11,913 nucleotides of DNA from Tritrichomonas foetus (Eukaryota > Parabasalia > Tritrichomonadida > Tritrichomonadidae): positions 1 through 11,913 of the forward strand of contig MLAK01000080.1 in the NCBI GenBank assembly GCA_001839685.1. The letters run 5' to 3'. The position numbers were made by a program, and so were the translations under genes. This document shows, piece by piece, positions 1-6,832 of this stretch. The notes beneath the pieces were generated by a model that saw only the letters and a program-made list of their open reading frames with translations, had not been told where the DNA came from and ran no database searches. Every line of letters begins with the position of its first letter. The first letter of the stretch is position 1.

Positions 1-3000
1 AACTTACATAACTCAATTAGATGTATTAAACATGAAATGAAGAAGAAAGGAATTCAACAACCTTTTGATAATGAAAATTCTGAAGGAGCCGCTTTCACTT
101 TGAATCTCAATGATCAATCATCAGCGTCAGTTTCGCCAAATGAAGACATCATTGAACTTCAGAAAGAAAATTCTAATATTTGGAAAGAACTTGAAAAATT
201 GAAGAAAGATATTGAACAAATTGAAAATAATCAATATGAGAATGACGATGATGTTAAGTTTAAACTTGATATCGAATCTACAGAATATTCCGAAATTCAA
301 AATGAAATACACGATATGACCTCAAAATTAAATATTTCTAAATCCAACATTGATTCCATTTCATATTCAATCAAATGCATCAAACATGAAATAAAGAAAT
401 TGATAAGCAATCACGAAAACACTAAATCACAAGTAAGCTTCACTTTAGAAGAACCCAATCAACCTAATTTTGATGAAGTGTATGAAGAAATCGGAAATCT
501 CAAGTCCAGATTTGCTCAAGATTTGGAAAACATCAATAAGCAATTGGAGCTGATTAGAGAAGCTCAGAACTCATTCATTAATGCTAGTACTCTTGATTTA
601 TTGCTTGGCAATAATAATAGTGAGTCTTCTCCTGAAATTTTATCCCCCGTTTTCATTGAAAAACTTCATGATCAAGTTAACCAATTAATAACCAACAACT
701 CTGACATGACTAAATCCATGAAATGCATCAATCATGAACTTGTTAAACAACAGAAATTCATCAATGATTTGAAGATGCAATCCCTTGTCATGGAAAGAAG
801 TGTTACTGCAATCATTCCTGAAGATTCATCAAGTGAAGGATCCAAAGAAATTGACACACGAATTTCTGATATTGAACAACGCCTTATTGATATCGAGAAA
901 CAATCGATGAATGAAGTTCTCGACAAAATCCAAAATGAAATCAATAATATTAAAGCTTCAAACGATAAGGATGGAGTTCCATTTATGATGGAAGTTTCCG
1001 ATGTTAGCGACAAACCGAATAATTTTGAAGAAATTCTTGATGACAAAATAAATGATCTTAAATCTGAATTTGAAAACCGATGCAGGGAACTTGAAGAACA
1101 AATTGAGACTTTCCAAGAAGCACAGAATAACTTTGTTGATAAAGATGCAGTTAATCTTCTTCTTGGTGACAATGAAATTGATGAAGACCAAGTAAGAAAC
1201 TTGATTTCAACAAATATCGAACAGCTTCAAAATGAAATCGATGAAGTTAAAAATGATCCAAGAACACTGAAACATGAACGAGATGTCAGGTGCCTCAAAC
1301 ATGAAACTAAGAAACTCAAGCTCAAATTATCTCAACAAAAGAAAATTGCTAAAGAGAATTCTGGAATTCCATTCAAACTTGAAAGCGATAGCTTTGAAGA
1401 TTCCATACCTCAACTGCAAAATGTAATACAACAACTAAAAGATGAAATTGAAGACATTCGAACTGATCAGCTTCAAGTTGTTCAAAATCAAAGCATGCAA
1501 ATCCCAATGAATGATTTATTCCAAGAACAATTTGAGAAATATAACAAGACAATCAATAAACTCCAAACAGACATGCACCAATTAAAGAAGAAATCAAATA
1601 ATCAACCCACAAATGATTCTACAATGATATCTACTGCACAAACAGAAATTGATGAATTAAGAGATGAAATTACTAGAATGAAGGACAATCTCGCTAAGAA
1701 TGGAAATGATATGCCAATTCAAATCACAATGGACGATTATACAAATCTTAGTACAGGTGAAATCGATGATATTAATCATGATATTTCACAACTCAGATCT
1801 CTATTAAACAGCTCAATTTCCGAAACCAAAACTAAACTTGAATACTTAGAAAATATGATTGATCAAATTAAACAAAATAATAATTACTCTGATATGCCGC
1901 TTAAGATAGAGTTGAATGATAATAGTGATTCATCAATGAATAATGAAATCATGAGTGAAATAAATGACATGAAGAAAACATTGAACCATTTAACAGAGAA
2001 AGTCAATGGACTCCAAACTCAAACCCTAAGTATTAATGAAACTATTGAACAAATTAATAATAAAGCTAACGATGAAGCTTCATTTACACCATATAAGATA
2101 GAAATCAATGATAACGATATATCAATTAATAATGAAATAATCAATGAAATGGCAGATATGAAGAAAGCATTTAATGATCTAGTTGAGAAAGTAGAAGAAA
2201 TTCAGAATTCCACAAATCAATCAATCGAACAATTTAATAACAAGTTTAATGAAGAACCTTCATTTGCACCATATAAAATTGAATTAAATGACAGCGATTC
2301 ATCTATTCATGAAACAATCGCTGACATTCAAGATCATACTCAAAAGACATCCAATGATGTTCAAGATCTTCGTAAGACCGTTGAAAATCTCTTGAATACA
2401 GTAAATCATCTCATTGATATTAATGACAGAAATCATTCTGATGTTCCATTAAAGATTGAACTTCATGATTCCGATGATTATGAAAGAGTTGATGTTAATG
2501 AATTTAGCAATTTGAAGAACATGATTAATCTCTCTTCTTCAAAATCAAATGAAATCCAGAAAGCCATCGATGAAATCAGGAAAGATTTATACGAAATCAA
2601 AGATGCTCAACAAAAGGGAGTTACGATTTCCCTAGAAAACAACTCAGATTATTTGAGTGATGATAAAGAAGAACTCATTAAGAACTTCATTAATCAAGAG
2701 ATTGCAAATTCAGTTAGAAATACAATCAATGAAAACAATGAAAAGATTTATTCTTCTATTAAATGTATTAAATTCGAAGTTAAGAAACTGAAGAAGAATA
2801 TTCACGAAATTGAAGCAAATCAAGCCTTAAATGTTGAAGAACGAAACTTAGTTCTTGAATCAGATTCGGATTCATATCAAAACAAGAATGAACAATACTT
2901 TACTGATTTTAATAATAAATTGAATTACATCACACAGAATTTTGACAAACTCAATGAAGAAATCAAAGAATTAAAACAATCCAAGAATAATAATGTTCTC

Positions 3001-5043
3001 CAACTTGAGCTCACAGGAGGTGACAGTAGCAGCAGCATCAATGAAAGTGAGCACGCTCTTTCAAACAAACATAACAGCTTAGCAATTGATAATATTCTTC
3101 ATTCAATTGAAGATTTAAACAATAAGATAATCAATATTCAAAATGACATTGAAAACACCAATGAACGACAATCAAACAACCTAAACTTAACACTTGATGT
3201 ACATGAAGATAATTATGCTACGCTTGATGAGATCGACTCAATTAAAGATTATATCAACAAGCTTCAAGAAAAGGTAGAAAACTTGGAAGCTGAACAACAA
3301 CAATTAAATAATGATAAAATTGAAGCAATTGTGCCAATCTCCAACATGGACGAACTCTTCGCCGCACTTAATGATCGTATTAATACACTTGAAAGCGAGA
3401 TAACTAACAACAAACTATCAATTAACCATCTTAAATCCAACTTATCTTATCTTTCACCACCACAACAAGAAAAAGAAGTTCGTATCATTCATCAACAAGA
3501 CGATGGAATACATTTAATTCCAGGAATTAACGATTCCACACTTGCTGAAATTCTTGATCGTTTGAATTCATTTGATGCATCACTAAATGAATTGAACAAA
3601 CTTAAGGATACAATATCTTCACAACAAGCCAAACTTGCTGAACAAGAAAAATTCATTAACAGAATGAATGATTCAACTTCAGCAATTCCAATCAATTTTG
3701 ATAATCCTGAAGAAATTGAAAACATTAAGAACGACTTAGAAAAGATGAACGAATCAATTGACAAACTTGAAAAACAGTCATTTGCTACATCGCCATCGAG
3801 TTACAAGCAAAAGACAGAATTGAGACTCGTTCAAGAATATGATGAAGCTGGAATTCATCTGATTCCAGATGTAAATGATGATTCCATTTCAGAAATCATT
3901 TCGCATTTGAACCAACTCACAACAAGAGTTGAAGAATATGAGAAAAGCTTCAAATATACAATAGAAAATCTTAAACAAGAAATTGAAGATAATTTGAATG
4001 CTCATAATGAAAATGCAACATTTAAACTAACCGATAATTCTTCATCCGCATCACAAATCGATGACATTAAAGAAAATATTGAAAATCTTAAATACGAAAT
4101 AACTGACCTTAAGAAACATGTGGAAGAAATTGAGAAACATCCAAATCACATTCAAGTTATTCGTGAAATGGATGAGCGTGGAATTCGTCTAATTCCAAAT
4201 GTTAATGATGCAACTGTTTCTGAGCTTCAGGACAAAGTCAAATCACTTGAATTTAAACTTTCAACCGCGACTACACCAATTCCTTCAACAACTGCAGCCG
4301 AAACATATCAGAATCCATTCGCAGGTGATGAAGCTCAAATTGAGAAATTGCACAACTCTATGAAGTCGATTACTCAAACAGTTAATCAACAAACTGCTTA
4401 TATTAAGAAGCATAAAGCTAAAATTGGAGCACTTCAATCTTCATTTAATGAAGCACAAGAAGTAATCAAACACCTGAAGGAAGAAGTTGAAGGAAACTCT
4501 CAAAAAGTGAATTTGCAAAACAAATACATTCAAAAACACAATAAAGAAATTTCAACAATCAAGAATGAATTATCTACTCTTAGGGAAGATGGAATGAGCA
4601 GTGGCTCAGATATTGACAATAAGACACGTTCATTAATCAAGAAGAACGCGCGGGAAATAGCCAAAATGAAGGAATCATTAAACATAATAACCGAAACTGA
4701 AGCTAAAGTTGATGAAATGCAAACTGAATTGGCAAAGATGAAGGGAACGAATTTTGAAGATTTCGATATCATGAAAATGATGTCACAGAATAAAGATGCA
4801 GACGTTTCTACATTTGTTAAGGCGCTTGCCGAGAAACTTATGAATACAGAAAAAATGATAGAATCAATTCAGCATGATACAAAGATGCTTAAGAAAGAAG
4901 TTTTCCCAAACGATAAAATGCCTACTTCACAGAAAGTGATGGTGATTGGATCTCCGTCCAAGATCAAATCACCTAGCATCCGATCAAACCAAGAAAAACG
5001 AAAAAGTGGAACTGTGAAGCACGAACCATTAAATTTTGATTAA
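1..5043 (+). CDS. Giant repetitive coiled-coil protein, 5'-partial
   Basis: I do not recognise the family. Counting from the codon at base 1, 1680 residues are visible. The first ATG (base 37) is probably internal: the frame is open to base 1 and the codons before it encode SIRCIKHE, a motif that recurs at residues 123, 239, 428 and 919. The body (about 1-1400) alternates charged heptad segments of about 45 residues with acidic strand-like linkers such as APYKIELNDSDSS. I count 24 linkers, about 59 residues apart on average. Residues 1400-1580 are more continuous coil, with YIKKH and YIQKH copies 42 residues apart. The last 45 residues are basic and Ser/Pro-rich with two SP sites. There is no membrane segment or enzymatic motif. 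Cysteines are almost confined to the KCIKHE motif. A structural role (striated fibre, costa or other cytoskeleton) is inference from architecture only. The stop TAA overlaps a TAAA signal. Confidence 0.9.
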   Translation, partial: NLHNSIRCIKHEMKKKGIQQPFDNENSEGAAFTLNLNDQSSASVSPNEDIIELQKENSNIWKELEKLKKDIEQIENNQYENDDDVKFKLDIESTEYSEIQNEIHDMTSKLNISKSNIDSISYSIKCIKHEIKKLISNHENTKSQVSFTLEEPNQPNFDEVYEEIGNLKSRFAQDLENINKQLELIREAQNSFINASTLDLLLGNNNSESSPEILSPVFIEKLHDQVNQLITNNSDMTKSMKCINHELVKQQKFINDLKMQSLVMERSVTAIIPEDSSSEGSKEIDTRISDIEQRLIDIEKQSMNEVLDKIQNEINNIKASNDKDGVPFMMEVSDVSDKPNNFEEILDDKINDLKSEFENRCRELEEQIETFQEAQNNFVDKDAVNLLLGDNEIDEDQVRNLISTNIEQLQNEIDEVKNDPRTLKHERDVRCLKHETKKLKLKLSQQKKIAKENSGIPFKLESDSFEDSIPQLQNVIQQLKDEIEDIRTDQLQVVQNQSMQIPMNDLFQEQFEKYNKTINKLQTDMHQLKKKSNNQPTNDSTMISTAQTEIDELRDEITRMKDNLAKNGNDMPIQITMDDYTNLSTGEIDDINHDISQLRSLLNSSISETKTKLEYLENMIDQIKQNNNYSDMPLKIELNDNSDSSMNNEIMSEINDMKKTLNHLTEKVNGLQTQTLSINETIEQINNKANDEASFTPYKIEINDNDISINNEIINEMADMKKAFNDLVEKVEEIQNSTNQSIEQFNNKFNEEPSFAPYKIELNDSDSSIHETIADIQDHTQKTSNDVQDLRKTVENLLNTVNHLIDINDRNHSDVPLKIELHDSDDYERVDVNEFSNLKNMINLSSSKSNEIQKAIDEIRKDLYEIKDAQQKGVTISLENNSDYLSDDKEELIKNFINQEIANSVRNTINENNEKIYSSIKCIKFEVKKLKKNIHEIEANQALNVEERNLVLESDSDSYQNKNEQYFTDFNNKLNYITQNFDKLNEEIKELKQSKNNNVLQLELTGGDSSSSINESEHALSNKHNSLAIDNILHSIEDLNNKIINIQNDIENTNERQSNNLNLTLDVHEDNYATLDEIDSIKDYINKLQEKVENLEAEQQQLNNDKIEAIVPISNMDELFAALNDRINTLESEITNNKLSINHLKSNLSYLSPPQQEKEVRIIHQQDDGIHLIPGINDSTLAEILDRLNSFDASLNELNKLKDTISSQQAKLAEQEKFINRMNDSTSAIPINFDNPEEIENIKNDLEKMNESIDKLEKQSFATSPSSYKQKTELRLVQEYDEAGIHLIPDVNDDSISEIISHLNQLTTRVEEYEKSFKYTIENLKQEIEDNLNAHNENATFKLTDNSSSASQIDDIKENIENLKYEITDLKKHVEEIEKHPNHIQVIREMDERGIRLIPNVNDATVSELQDKVKSLEFKLSTATTPIPSTTAAETYQNPFAGDEAQIEKLHNSMKSITQTVNQQTAYIKKHKAKIGALQSSFNEAQEVIKHLKEEVEGNSQKVNLQNKYIQKHNKEISTIKNELSTLREDGMSSGSDIDNKTRSLIKKNAREIAKMKESLNIITETEAKVDEMQTELAKMKGTNFEDFDIMKMMSQNKDADVSTFVKALAEKLMNTEKMIESIQHDTKMLKKEVFPNDKMPTSQKVMVIGSPSKIKSPSIRSNQEKRKSGTVKHEPLNFD
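1894..2460 (+). repeat. Tandem in-gene repeats of the linker-plus-coil unit
   Basis: Four successive linkers begin at bases 1894, 2086, 2266 and 2443 and read MPLKIELND, TPYKIEIND, APYKIELND and VPLKIELHD. Unit lengths are 192, 180 and 177 bases. The first two units still match at DNA level, for example in the segment leading into the next linker (IEQINNKANDEASF against IEQFNNKFNEEPSF). These are the least diverged units of the array, so they are probably the most recent duplications. Confidence 0.8.
3478..4242 (+). repeat. Three copies of a GI-x-LIP-x-(V/I)ND linker variant
   Basis: Near-identical segments start at bases 3478, 3820 and 4153. The shared core is D-x-x-G-I-(H/R)-L-I-P-x-(V/I)-N-D, followed by a Ser/Thr and an E-I/L step into the next coil. 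The conserved glycines are 115 and 110 residues apart, about two of the basic 59-residue units. Ordinary acidic linkers lie between them (AIPINFD, ATFKLTDNSSS), so this is a higher-order alternation of two linker types. Confidence 0.8.
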
Positions 5044-5044
5044 A
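5041..5044 (+). terminator. TAAA polyadenylation-type signal at the stop codon
   Basis: The stop TAA of the giant coiled-coil gene is followed by A, giving TAAA. In Trichomonas a UAAA tetranucleotide at or near the stop is the known 3'-end signal. Further TAAA sequences occur at about 5061-5075. Confidence 0.45.
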
Positions 5045-5096
5045 ATATTTGAAACGGATTATAAAAATTATAAATACAAAAAATCTTTTTATTTTA

Positions 5097-5114
5097 TTTT
5101 TTTTTTTTTTTTTT
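5097..5114 (+). repeat. Homopolymer run of 18 T
   Basis: An uninterrupted T run starts about 54 bases after the stop of the giant gene and is preceded by further T-rich sequence. It is likely to vary in length by slippage and may be a site of assembly error. It may form a U-rich 3' UTR element. Confidence 0.9.
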
Positions 5115-5153
5115 CTTCGAAACAATTTGTCATTCCATAAAGATATAATGAAC

Positions 5154-5185
5154 TTTGCATTTCACTTAAGTAAACGAAATGCAAA
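5154..5185. repeat. Perfect 10-bp inverted repeat (hairpin)
   Basis: The arms TTTGCATTTC (5154-5163) and GAAATGCAAA (5176-5185) are exact reverse complements. The 12-base loop contains the palindrome ACTTAAGT. The hairpin lies about 110 bases after the stop of the giant gene, so it could sit in its 3' UTR or just beyond the cleavage site. Its function is unknown. Confidence 0.7.
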
Positions 5186-5663
5186 TATTCAATAGTTCAG
5201 GGGAGACTATTCATGCTGTGAATTCATTTATTTCTTCCAAATATAGGTGATGTTCATAATAAATCAGCAATTGAATTTCTAAAAGTTCATCTGAAATCAA
5301 AGAAGAGTATATATATTTGCTAATGTCTCCTTTAGTTAGTTTTTAAAAGTTTGAATACAGTGTGGATTTTATATGAAGCTATTTCAACTAATATTGATCT
5401 TAAAACTCTTCATATTAGCATTAATCAATGAATGGAAATAAGATGATTTTATATATATATACGAAATCCATATATCGCGATAACCCACTTCAATTGAAGC
5501 AAACAAGAATAATAATTTTGCTGCACTTCAGTGAATATTATTACAAGTAATGCACTGTTTTCAATAAATTTATATTGGGATTTAACTTTCATTTTATAGT
5601 TGATAGAAATAGATTTATTTCAAAGATCTGTTTTCTACAATTTCGGTGATAGATCAAATCTTC

Positions 5664-5791
5664 ATTACGACACAGCCTTCTTTTATCCCTCTGCGTTAGG
5701 ACCGAGCTTGAAAAGGATTTCATCCATTCAAGTGAATAAGAGTTTCTGGCTGATCTTTCGGTCGTTATAAAGAAGGCATCATTCCCTTAAA
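5664..5791 (+). ncRNA. Possible structured RNA, tentative
   Basis: Three stems nest here. The outer stem is GCCTTCTTT (5675-5683) with AAAGAAGGC (5769-5777), extended by two more pairs after one bulged base. The middle stem is GACCGA (5700-5705) with TCGGTC (5758-5763). The inner hairpin is CTTGAA (5707-5712) with TTCAAG (5727-5732), capped by GGAT/ATCC around a three-base loop. On the plus strand an initiator-like TCATTA (5662-5667) precedes it by about ten bases and a TAAA (5788-5791) follows it. I could not match it to snRNA, SRP, RNase P or snoRNA consensus elements. Strand and extent are guesses. Confidence 0.2.
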
Positions 5792-5843
5792 AATAAATTC
5801 AAACAATCAAGAAAAGACAGAGTGTAGTATTGTATGAAAGAGC

Positions 5844-5847
5844 TTTA
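5844..5847 (-). terminator. TAAA polyadenylation-type signal for the RRM gene
   Basis: On the minus strand TAAA occurs about 45 bases after the stop of the RRM gene, just beyond a pyrimidine-rich tract (purine-rich on the plus strand, 5853-5890). It is the first TAAA after the stop. Confidence 0.35.
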
Positions 5848-5852
5848 TAAAC

Positions 5853-5890
5853 AAAAAAGAAAGAGAAAAGAAACAAAGAGAAAGAGAAAA
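5853..5890 (-). repeat. Pyrimidine tract at the start of the RRM gene 3' UTR
   Basis: On the plus strand 37 of 38 bases are purines, so the minus-strand transcript has a CU-rich tract directly after its stop codon. Such tracts can bind pyrimidine-tract RRM proteins, but nothing here shows that it does. Confidence 0.6.
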
Positions 5891-6670
5891 TTAATGGGCC
5901 TGCAACCTGTCTGACAGAATGGTCCAAAACTCATGATCACCTGGAATTATGTCAGTGAGAGGAATTGTCAAATTTGAAAAATCGAGCGGTGGCGCCGATT
6001 TGGCAAATGATGCAGCAATGAGCTTCCCCTTCATTGGTTGCTTGTTCAGTAGATCAACTGCATTACTTGCATCTTCAATTGTATCGTAGTCGACAAACGA
6101 ATATTCATGATGGAACGATATGTGGCGAACAAAGCCAAGCGGTGCGCATAGAAAGTATATATCTCGTTCTGTGACAGACCGCATGTCGTATCCGGATAAG
6201 TAGACGCGTTTGCAGGGTGGATGATTGACGACTGTTTTTGGCGAGATTTGGACGGTGAGTGTTGCTCGTCCAGTATCGAATTTATCGAAATGATTAACAA
6301 AAAGCTGTGCTTCTGAAACCGAACGAAATCTGACGAATCCGTATTTATCGTGCAATTTGATCGAATGGATGCATTGGAAGCCTTCTTTTTCAAAAAGGTC
6401 TTTCATGGCTTCAGCACTTCCGAAAAGTGGCTTGAAATAGGCCTGCGTAAGATAGGAGGTCTTTTGGTTATTGAGATTCGTAGATGAAGATGAAGTGGCT
6501 GGCGCACTTGCTGGATTTTCTGTTGTTGGCTGATTTGATGGATTTTGAGGAGAATCAGGCTGTATATTTGGTGCTTGTTCGTTTGATTCTGTGATTTGCT
6601 CGTTGGTTGGGAATGATTCTTCACTCATTCTTATCGATGATTGTTTTTCATATGATATGTCTGATAACAT
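5891..6670 (-). CDS. Protein with two RNA recognition motifs (RRMs)
   Basis: This 259-residue protein has a disordered N-terminus (about 1-70, rich in Pro, Gln, Asn, Ser and Thr) and two tandem RRMs. RRM1 (about 73-143) has RNP1 KYGFVRF at 109-115. RRM2 (about 154-225) has RNP2 VYLSGY at 156-161 and RNP1 EYSFVDY at 189-195. The short turns and the FVDYDTIEDASNAV-like segment resemble RRMs of SR splicing proteins, but there is no RS domain. It probably binds RNA in processing or transport. The C-terminus is short and ends in QAH. The start is uncertain: Met15 (base 6628) begins MSEE and has an initiator-like TCATA 25 bases upstream, inside the longer ORF, whereas none is visible before Met1. 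GC content is higher than in the neighbouring genes. It is divergent from the FAM184-like gene. Confidence 0.88.
   Translation of the reverse strand: MLSDISYEKQSSIRMSEESFPTNEQITESNEQAPNIQPDSPQNPSNQPTTENPASAPATSSSSTNLNNQKTSYLTQAYFKPLFGSAEAMKDLFEKEGFQCIHSIKLHDKYGFVRFRSVSEAQLFVNHFDKFDTGRATLTVQISPKTVVNHPPCKRVYLSGYDMRSVTERDIYFLCAPLGFVRHISFHHEYSFVDYDTIEDASNAVDLLNKQPMKGKLIAASFAKSAPPLDFSNLTIPLTDIIPGDHEFWTILSDRLQAH
6651..6655 (-). promoter_or_regulatory. Initiator-like TCATA of the RRM gene
   Basis: On the minus strand TCATA matches the trichomonad initiator TCA(+1)Y(T/A). Its A lies at 6653, 25 bases before the ATG at 6628 and inside the longer ORF. If used, translation would begin at Met15. The motif is short and occurs by chance often. 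Confidence 0.35.
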
Positions 6671-6693
6671 TGATATTTAGGCACTTTTCGATA

Positions 6694-6698
6694 CGTTA
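6694..6698 (-). promoter_or_regulatory. TAACG, Myb-type core in the divergent promoter
   Basis: TAACG on the minus strand resembles the (C/T)AACG core recognised by Myb proteins, which regulate several Trichomonas promoters. It lies in the 162-base gap between the divergent RRM and FAM184-like genes and could serve either. A five-base match is weak evidence. Confidence 0.2.
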
Positions 6699-6811
6699 TT
6701 AAACTTTTTTGAATTTAAATCTTTATTTAGCTCAATTCTCAGAAATTTATTTGTACTTATCAAAACAAACATGGTTAAATATTAAGAGATAAAGGTCAAA
6801 TTGATTAAATC

Positions 6812-6817
6812 TCACTA
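6812..6817 (+). promoter_or_regulatory. Initiator TCACTA of the FAM184-like gene
   Basis: TCACTA fits the trichomonad initiator. Its A at 6814 lies 19 bases before the ATG at 6833, the usual short 5' UTR spacing in these organisms. This supports the chosen start. Confidence 0.5.
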
Positions 6818-6832
6818 GATTTTACAAGAAAG

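Larger units (their letters stand above)
5044..5890. other. Convergent intergenic region, no gene seen
   Basis: This 847-base stretch lies between the 3' ends of the giant coiled-coil gene and the RRM gene. I find no convincing ORF and no tRNA. It holds an 18-base T run, a 10-bp perfect hairpin (5154-5185), an imperfect hairpin at 5529-5557 (arms CAGTG/CACTG with inner ATTA/TAAT), short palindromes TATCGCGATA (5473-5482) and TTCAATTGAA (5489-5498), nested inverted repeats at 5675-5777, and a purine tract next to the RRM gene's stop. It seems long for a trichomonad convergent spacer. Confidence 0.6.

Noticed and set aside
732..1191. Minus-strand open frames inside the giant coiled-coil gene, and similar ones in the other genes
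   Set aside because: They are shadows of the strong plus-strand coding frame, rich in Leu, Ile, Phe and Ser as expected from antisense of Lys/Glu/Asn codons, with no domain or promoter.
1900..2500. Acidic linkers (NDSDSS, NDNDIS) as EF-hand or RTX-type calcium loops
   Set aside because: The spacing of acidic residues lacks the central Gly and hydrophobic positions of EF-hand loops and is not the RTX nonapeptide.
5225..5330. Short decayed coding-like stretch (frame with AIEFLKVHLKSKK)
   Set aside because: It is only about 25 codons between stops with no start and no recognisable family, so it is probably chance.
5645..5755. Possible C/D snoRNA (GTGATAGA as C box, CTGA as D box)
   Set aside because: The C box deviates from RTGATGA, no terminal stem pairs the ends, and the nested stems are not the C/D fold.
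5822..5830. GTGTAGTAT resembles the branch-site recognition core of U2 snRNA
   Set aside because: The strongly conserved U2 5' region and the sequence on either side of the core are absent, and a nine-base match is within reach of chance in this window.
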